From the NCBI GenBank assembly GCA_905331475.1, contig CAJNYU010000829.1, positions 22,172 to 86,171 on the forward strand: a stretch of DNA of 64,000 nucleotides, given 5' to 3'. Within the stretch, counting starts at the first letter, position 1; each line of letters starts with the position of its first letter. Shown one piece after another: positions 58,127 to 64,000 of the stretch. The translations under genes were made by a program, and so were the position numbers. The notes beneath the pieces were generated by a model. It ran no database searches and was not told where the DNA came from. It worked only from the letters and a program-made list of their open reading frames with translations. This stretch comes from Rotaria socialis. Its lineage: Eukaryota > Rotifera > Eurotatoria > Philodinida > Philodinidae.

Positions 58127-58249
58127 GTGAAACAACGATTAGTTTACAAGGTTCGACGAATTTCAAGATAATTAGCAAAAACATTTGGTCTCTCCAGAGA
58201 ACTATGCATCCAACAATTAAAGATGATCGTTGCATTTATGTGCTTTTAG
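58127..58249 (+). pseudogene. possible Tc1/mariner transposase HTH relic
   Basis: One frame reads VKQRLVYKVRRISR, a TAA, then LAKTFGLSRELCIQQLKM. The pattern R-R-x-S-x-x-x-L-A-K-x-x-x-(L/I)-S-R-x-x-x-x-x-x-L-K is that of the second helix-turn-helix of mariner-like transposases. No catalytic part is found downstream. A short, decayed relic; could be chance. Confidence 0.35.
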
Positions 58250-60134
58250 CATTTGTTATCCCTGTTTGAGGATTGCTACTTATTTACACATGACTTTTGA
58301 AAATTTTGGTAGTAATTATACATGTTCAGTTTTATCGTACAAACGAGGAGATTTCAAGAGCATAAATTTTACCCTGTACGAATTCGTTTTCACCATTGAT
58401 CGTATATGTCATCAAGTTTCAAGTATGACACTACCAGCATTGATCTAAACAATGCATATTTGTCACAAGAAAGACGCATAGCAATGACATCTATAATATT
58501 TTTCGAAAACTGCATTTGATAATATAGCCAAAATCTAACAAAGAGTATTAATCATATATATATATATAATGTTGTATCCTACTCTCAGTCATATTCATTC
58601 ATATCAACGGAGTTGCCAACCATAATATAGGCAGTCAGTTTCAAATAGTTTAGAATTCCATTATAACAAATTGGAATTCACATAAGACCATTGTTTGTAA
58701 AGCTTCTGGTATTATAGTTTCGTCTTCAGTAGAAAATATACAGTAAATATAAGATAATATTTTCTGAATTGCGAACAACTTAATATAGACATGTCTGATC
58801 GACGTCCTTTACGAGAATCGAATACGTCACATGAATTTATTCATATATAATATAAACATGGATGTTGGTAAACAACCGAGAATGCCCTAAATGATGACTA
58901 TCATGATAATATCGAGTCATAGAAATTATAATTTCTAAACCGTTGCTGTATAGTTCATTCCAAATACAAAAAAACATACATTTGCATTGAAAACATTTCC
59001 CTTCAATGTAGAACATCGTAATATACTCCTTAACTTTCAAGTGTACTTATATTATATATCATATTCTTAATTTATAAAGAAAATAAGTAGAGATGAACAA
59101 AAGGTAAATTCGATGGCTGCTGTGATTATGATAGCATTTTATTTTGACAGCTTTTACAAGGGTGAACGAGGAGCTATTTCTCAGGTTTGGTTCTGACAAA
59201 GAGCATGATGCATTTTCGGGTGACGTTGTGATCATGCAATCAGTCTCATGCCAAGCCAAAACGCCTTCTATCGGTAACATATAAAGAAATAGTTGTAAGA
59301 GTTTCAGACGATTCTTAAGTTTTTTCTTACTTTATTATTATTCCTCTTCTCACATTGGTCGATGAAATTACTATTGATAGAAAAATTACAAAAAGTCAAG
59401 GAAGCACAAAAATTCGAAAGCTATTAAAAAGGCGTTTTTAGTAAACAGTGGTCGATCGATTAGTAAAAGAAAACCTACTGTGTGTCATTACTCTATCTCT
59501 GAAATGCATCACATGAAAAATCGACCAGTTTAAAAGAAAATATAATGGAACTTTGAGAAAAAATGATACGGGGTTGCCGATGTGAGAAAAGAAAAGGGCG
59601 GTCCACACCATTAACTTAATTCTTTATTTTAGCTTTAAATACAAGCATCTTGAGGGTGTGGGTGAGAAGAGAAGATCTACAGCAACACGTGCACCCTCGC
59701 ACCCTATTCCAAGGCAATATGTATAGTCAATTCACTTTTCCATTTGATATAGTAACGGTACCAATATTCTTCTATTATCCGTATTTTATTAGTCGTTCTT
59801 CGGGATTCGTTAGAATGGGAGGGGCTGGAAGATAAAGACTTGATTTCATAGTATGCTTTCCAATTATTGATGTTAATATTCGTGCATAAAATAATGTAGC
59901 ATATAATAGATATTCAAATATACTAGTAAATAGTTTGAGAAGTATTAATTGCATTCATTTGTTGTCGTATATTGTTCTTAGATCATACAGCAAGAACGAG
60001 AGAATGCGAAAAATTTATCTTATTATATATGAATTAACTTGTAGTGATTCATTACAGGTAATACGATAATTCTTATTGAATCTTGATAGGATGTCTAAAC
60101 TTAATAAAAAAATTGAGTATAATTTTTTTTATAG
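58250..60134. other. AT-rich stretch
   Basis: No gene supported. It holds a telomere-like dyad at 59653-59706 and an AT microsatellite near 58556. Confidence 0.4.
59653..59706. repeat. telomere-like dyad
   Basis: GAGGGTGTGGGTGAG on the left, GTGCACCCTCGCACCC on the right, about 27 bases apart. Confidence 0.5.
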
Positions 60135-60652
60135 AATCACCCGAATGCGACCGATGCTATTAGAGTATTAATTGCGCAAAACAATATGCTGCTTGATAAC
60201 AATATAGCTTTACATCAACAAGTCGAGTCTGATCATCAACTTCAAGAAACTCTGTCAAATTTATCACAATCAAATAGTACACTAACAGCTGAACTTCATA
60301 AAGTTAAAAAAGAAGTTTTTATTTGAACTGACGAAAGCAACCGTGCTACACAAGGAAATATACATGTTTTCTTCTTAGATTCTGCAGAAGTCGAACAGGT
60401 AAAAGAGGAAGTTATCAAAGTCATAAGTAAACAACTTCGCTCTTCAGGTGAGTCAAACTATTTTCTATTAAATATTTACACTCTCCATTTAGGCATGATC
60501 AATGCCATCCGAAATAAGCACGAATTCCAACCAATCAACAACATCACAATTCAACGTTGTCTGACCTCTCGATCAACACAAGTCATCACATTTTCGTTTA
60601 AATGCAGTTCGTTTTTATTTAATTATCACTTTTATAGTATATTATAAGCCTT
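60135..60652 (+). CDS. small coiled-coil gene fragment, three exon-like blocks
   Basis: Block 1 (from 60135, after a TTTTTTTTATAG acceptor) is open for 63 codons of clear coiled-coil character (RVLIAQNNMLLDNNIALHQQ, then ESDHQLQETLSNLSQ). Block 2 (about 60379-60448) gives SAEVEQVKEEVIKVISKQLR and ends at a GTGAGT donor. Block 3 (from 60493) gives MINAIRNKHEFQPINNITIQ and runs to a TAA near 60652. Blocks 2 and 3 are phase-compatible. Block 1 to block 2 needs a donor I could not fix, so an error, an unusual splice site or decay is possible. No upstream exon was found. The family is unknown. Confidence 0.4.
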
Positions 60653-61644
60653 AAGAAGACTCTTCGGATTCTACCTTATATTTATTCTCAATATTCATCA
60701 ACCTAACGAATAAAACAAATTCAGTATATGAAAAAAGTTTCATATACATTCTTTATATTTTCCTTGTTCTACAATTGCCAACTATTAAGTAACAAGACGT
60801 TTATCGTCTAAACTTTAAAACATTAGCAGATATCCCTGAAACACTTTAAAGCTGATTTACATGAAAAACTAAACCTCCTATTTAGAGAGAAATTAGGTGA
60901 GAGCATATATGTGAGTTCCACACTTTAGCCCCCACTGGGACTGCGCTGACAAGCTTTTTAGTTTAGTTTTATATTTTATTTTATTTTGATTTTACTTTCA
61001 TTTTAATTAGAATTGTTTAATTTTTTATTTATTTAACTTTCATTGGCAATAATTTTTTTTATTGTAATTTATTTTTTTATTTTATTAAATTAATTTAATA
61101 TTAATTTGTCTAAAATTGTTATCTGTTACTTAGGGCATAGCAAAAGTTCGTAGAGTGATACCTTAACCTCCTAAATCCCTAGAATTCTTGCGTTCTATTT
61201 GAAGCTAGAGAAAAATAAAAAAATCATTTTCTTTTGCGTTCTGTCGCTCTCAATCAGCTGTATATAGGTTCTGCATTTTATCACTTATGTCGCATGGATT
61301 TGTACTATCTTCTTGATATTATATCTGCATCATATAATACGAAAGAAAAAAACGTTTCGAAAAAAAAACAAGTCTTATGACATAGAAAACCTGATCTAAA
61401 AAATAGGAGCATAATATTGAATAATTATTGAACTTTTAGTTGATATTTTCTTCTTGATTAGAAGAAAATAATCAGTAATCACCCTTGGCTGCATAAACGA
61501 TCCTGTATCGATTTTCTGCTTTTGAATCATATGTTCAACGATACGACAGAACAAAGAAAATATTCTTCCGTTCTGTTTGTCTTCACCCTCAAGACATCGG
61601 TCCCCAGGAAGTTAATACCTGATAATAAACTTTAAGTAACTTTC
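60653..61644. other. AT-rich stretch
   Basis: Long T/A-rich runs (61000-61110). No gene or repeat structure recognised. Confidence 0.4.
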
Positions 61645-62500
61645 TTTCTATATAGTCTGATAGAGGAAAAAAGGTCTATCTTTCTATGCTTTTTATCACT
61701 ATACACATAATTTCATAGACATAAAATTTGGATATAAACTGTTTTTGTCGACAACTAGCTGGTTGTTTGAGAGCATAATGCGTGGAGCACTTTTGAATTT
61801 CATTTTATCATCTTACTGTTGCACCGTCGTTTAGCATGTTATATTGGAAAACAAAAATATCCACAAGATGCAGCGCGAGAAGCACTACAATTTGTAGGTG
61901 GACACCTACTTTATAGTTCTACTTTTTTGTTTTCGAAGTGAGCAAAATTCTAAGAGAACAATTCTAGACATTGTAAAAAGAGGGCTTTTTTGGTAAGAGC
62001 CGTATTGGTCTTTGTTATTTTCATTTTTTTATAGCTGTTCTTTGTGAATTGTAGGACTTTTCATGCTGCATGTTGCAGTGTATATGAGTTGTCTAATATA
62101 TATACCAAGCAATGAAAAGATAATATGGGAAATAAACGAATGCGGTTTTCACTAAAAAGAAGTTTGTATTTTGCAATTTCGAAATTTCGAAATTTGGTTG
62201 CTCAGAGTTTTGCTCATTTTTAAGATGAAACTATGCAAATATAAAGTAAGTAATCATTTATAAATTCTGGAGTTCTTGACACTGCCTCTTGTGGTATATT
62301 TTGTTTTCTTAGTAGTAAATGGTTAATGATAATAAAATAGAGTAGAAAAGACTCCAAGCATGAGGGTCTCCGACAACCAGCTAGTAGTCGATAACAACAG
62401 TTTATATCCAAATTTTATTTCTATAAAATTATATGAATAGTGATAGATAAAACGGCATAGAAAGATAGAACTTTTTTTCTCTATCAGAGCGGAAGGATAC
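61645..62500. mobile_element. about 860-bp element with 140-150-bp inverted arms
   Basis: 61645-61790 and 62345-62500 are inverted copies, roughly 85 percent by eye (shared AAATTTGGATATAAACTGT and CTAGCTGGTTGT). The space between is AT-rich without a transposase. Immediately to the right is a single CGACCTGGGT end (62600) of the CCCAGGTCG family. Confidence 0.55.
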
Positions 62501-62619
62501 GGCATAAAAACGGGCCGTAGTCCATTCGTAGACGGGTGTAATTACTCTGTATCCTTGTCGATTACGGTCGTAAACGACACCGTAACGATAGTCGTCTGGC
62601 CGACCTGGGTATTGTTTTA

Positions 62620-64000
62620 CGCAATCAGTTGTTGTATTTTTTAGTGCAGATTGATGAAATCACTGGTGAAATGGCGAGTTCATTTTATTCAGTAACATCT
62701 TCTATTTTTACATTAATATTGGTGAAATGGCGATGAAATAGTTGGGTGCCTTTATTGTATAACAATTTCTGTTGTCAAATCCAGATTAATGAAAGAAATA
62801 ATCAACTGCTGAGTGTATTATGTTTAATGAAGTATGGTTTTTTGGCATTTTGATTGTTTCACATATTTAAATCGTGTGCGATTGCGCACTTGAGCTTCTG
62901 ATGTCACTGACTTACAGAGTAGGAGACCTCAGTACTATGATTGTATTCGACAGCGGGGACATAGGATGACTTTGGTCGTGTTGAGGTTGTGGGAGCAGTA
63001 TAATTCATGCGTCGAAGGCAATTACTTTGAGTGAGATAAATACTGCATTAGTGGATTTTGATCGAGGAGTTCTACTTTGGGAATCATGAAGGGTTGAAGA
63101 GTTTTGGAGCCCTAAGAGGTCTAATTTTTCAATGCTCGTCTTAGTGAGCAAAAGAAAGTTGACGAGGACGGACTCCATTGGAATCGGTGGCTGATTTGTA
63201 TTGTTCGGAAACCTTCAGTAGGTTTTCGGGATCAAGGGATTCCTTGATAGTTTTGGAGATTTCTAATAAGTTTTCCAGTGCTCAGAAACCTAGAAAGAGT
63301 TTCATATAGTGACAAACCCATAAACCTACTATGAGTTTTCCGGAAAACGAATTTTATTTAAAGCACAGGCATGTCTTATGAATATAAAGCTTGAATGTGG
63401 CTCTATCATTGATAAAGAATCAGCTCAGTAGCTCGAATCCATAACAAAGATATTCAATTATTTTCGGTAAAGTGACGTTTTTTTCTAACTGTGAAAAGGT
63501 AAATTATTCTTGTCAAGGTTAACACTAAATAAAAAGCGTTTTCCCGGAAACCGAAATCCATTCGCAAACCCTTTCGGAAACTTACAAACGTATCCGGAAA
63601 GGTTTTCGGCTCTAAGCTGAGTTTTTGAAATCACCTTACAGGTTTTCGAGTCCCCCGAAACGGTTCGGTTTTCGAGAATTTGGATAATAAACCTTTAATA
63701 GTTCTCTCGGAAACCATCAAATAATTTTTGAAACCCAAAAGTTATCGTCGGAAACCGTTCTTGTTTTGAAAACCTTCTCTGAAACTATCGATTTTCGACA
63801 ACGTTTTTTTCGGGAACCTTTTAGGTTTCTGGGGATCAGAAACGTTGAAAGCGTATGCCAGAATACTAGCTTAGTTTCCGAACATATCTCGGAAACCCAT
63901 TAAACATAGTGGAAAACCGAACTAGTATTAAAATTTCATTTTTCTCATTTTCACGTTGCCATTGTATAATTTACATACTTAGGAGTCAATCGGTAGCTAT
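62620..64000. other. non-coding stretch with GGAAACC/GGTTTTCGG words
   Basis: From about 63200 to 63910 the words GGAAACC, GGTTTTCGG and their complements recur more than a dozen times at irregular spacing, in both orientations. It looks like a decayed repeat built on this unit. No gene seen. Confidence 0.4.

Noticed and set aside
1-64000. CRISPR arrays, prokaryotic operons, phage modules
   Set aside because: Genes are split by GT-AG introns and belong to animal families; no regularly spaced direct repeats with unique spacers were seen.

Overview
The window looks like nuclear DNA of an invertebrate animal, most likely a bdelloid rotifer of the Rotaria/Adineta kind. This is an inference. It rests on AT-rich DNA with many GT-AG introns, animal gene families (a TRPM channel, a NOX5-type NADPH oxidase, an N-terminal RASSF-type protein), six-bladed NHL proteins and B-box/coiled-coil proteins of the style that is expanded in bdelloids, and about ten short interstitial copies of TGTGGG-like sequence, the reported bdelloid telomere unit, one of them beside a Penelope-like retroelement tail. 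I could not search a database.

Layout. 1-2.5 kb: an orphan first exon and a decayed coding relic. 5.1-17.3 kb (+): a TRPM-like cation channel that I could join into 26 exons with compatible phases throughout, with a SLOG-type N-terminal half, an acidic insert, six membrane segments with an FGQI pore, a TRP box, a short coiled coil and a SAM-like tail in place of a NUDIX or kinase domain. A solo LTR sits in one of its introns. 17.9-18.9 kb (+): an NHL-repeat protein followed by a perfect 19-bp hairpin. 19.7-23.5 kb (-): a NOX5-like NADPH oxidase in seven exons, complete in heme, FAD and NADPH motifs but with one in-frame TGA. 26 kb: telomere-like repeats beside a Penelope-like tail. 28.5-29.2 kb (-): an unidentified Ser-rich protein. 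34.5-35.8 kb (+): a RASSF7-10-like RA-domain protein. 36.6-40.5 kb (-): two tandem B-box genes with nearly identical 5' halves; the first has an in-frame TGA. A 222-bp exact overlap across an N at 40309 marks an unmerged contig join, not a third copy.

40.8-53.5 kb is a field of non-autonomous DNA transposons with several distinct terminal inverted repeats, some nested. At its right edge, 53.8-55.2 kb (+), lies an apparently intronless Stealth-family (GNPTAB-like) phosphotransferase with all four conserved regions. 55-64 kb holds more inverted-repeat elements, a decayed mariner-like transposase relic, a small coiled-coil gene remnant, and AT-rich DNA in which I see no gene.

The genes do not form an operon or pathway. 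The TRPM channel and the EF-hand NADPH oxidase are both plausibly Ca2+/redox-linked membrane proteins, but nothing in the sequence ties them to common control. Three genes (NHL, RASSF-like, Stealth) have a strong 3' splice site 13-59 bases before the ATG, consistent with a 5'UTR intron or with the spliced-leader trans-splicing known in bdelloids.
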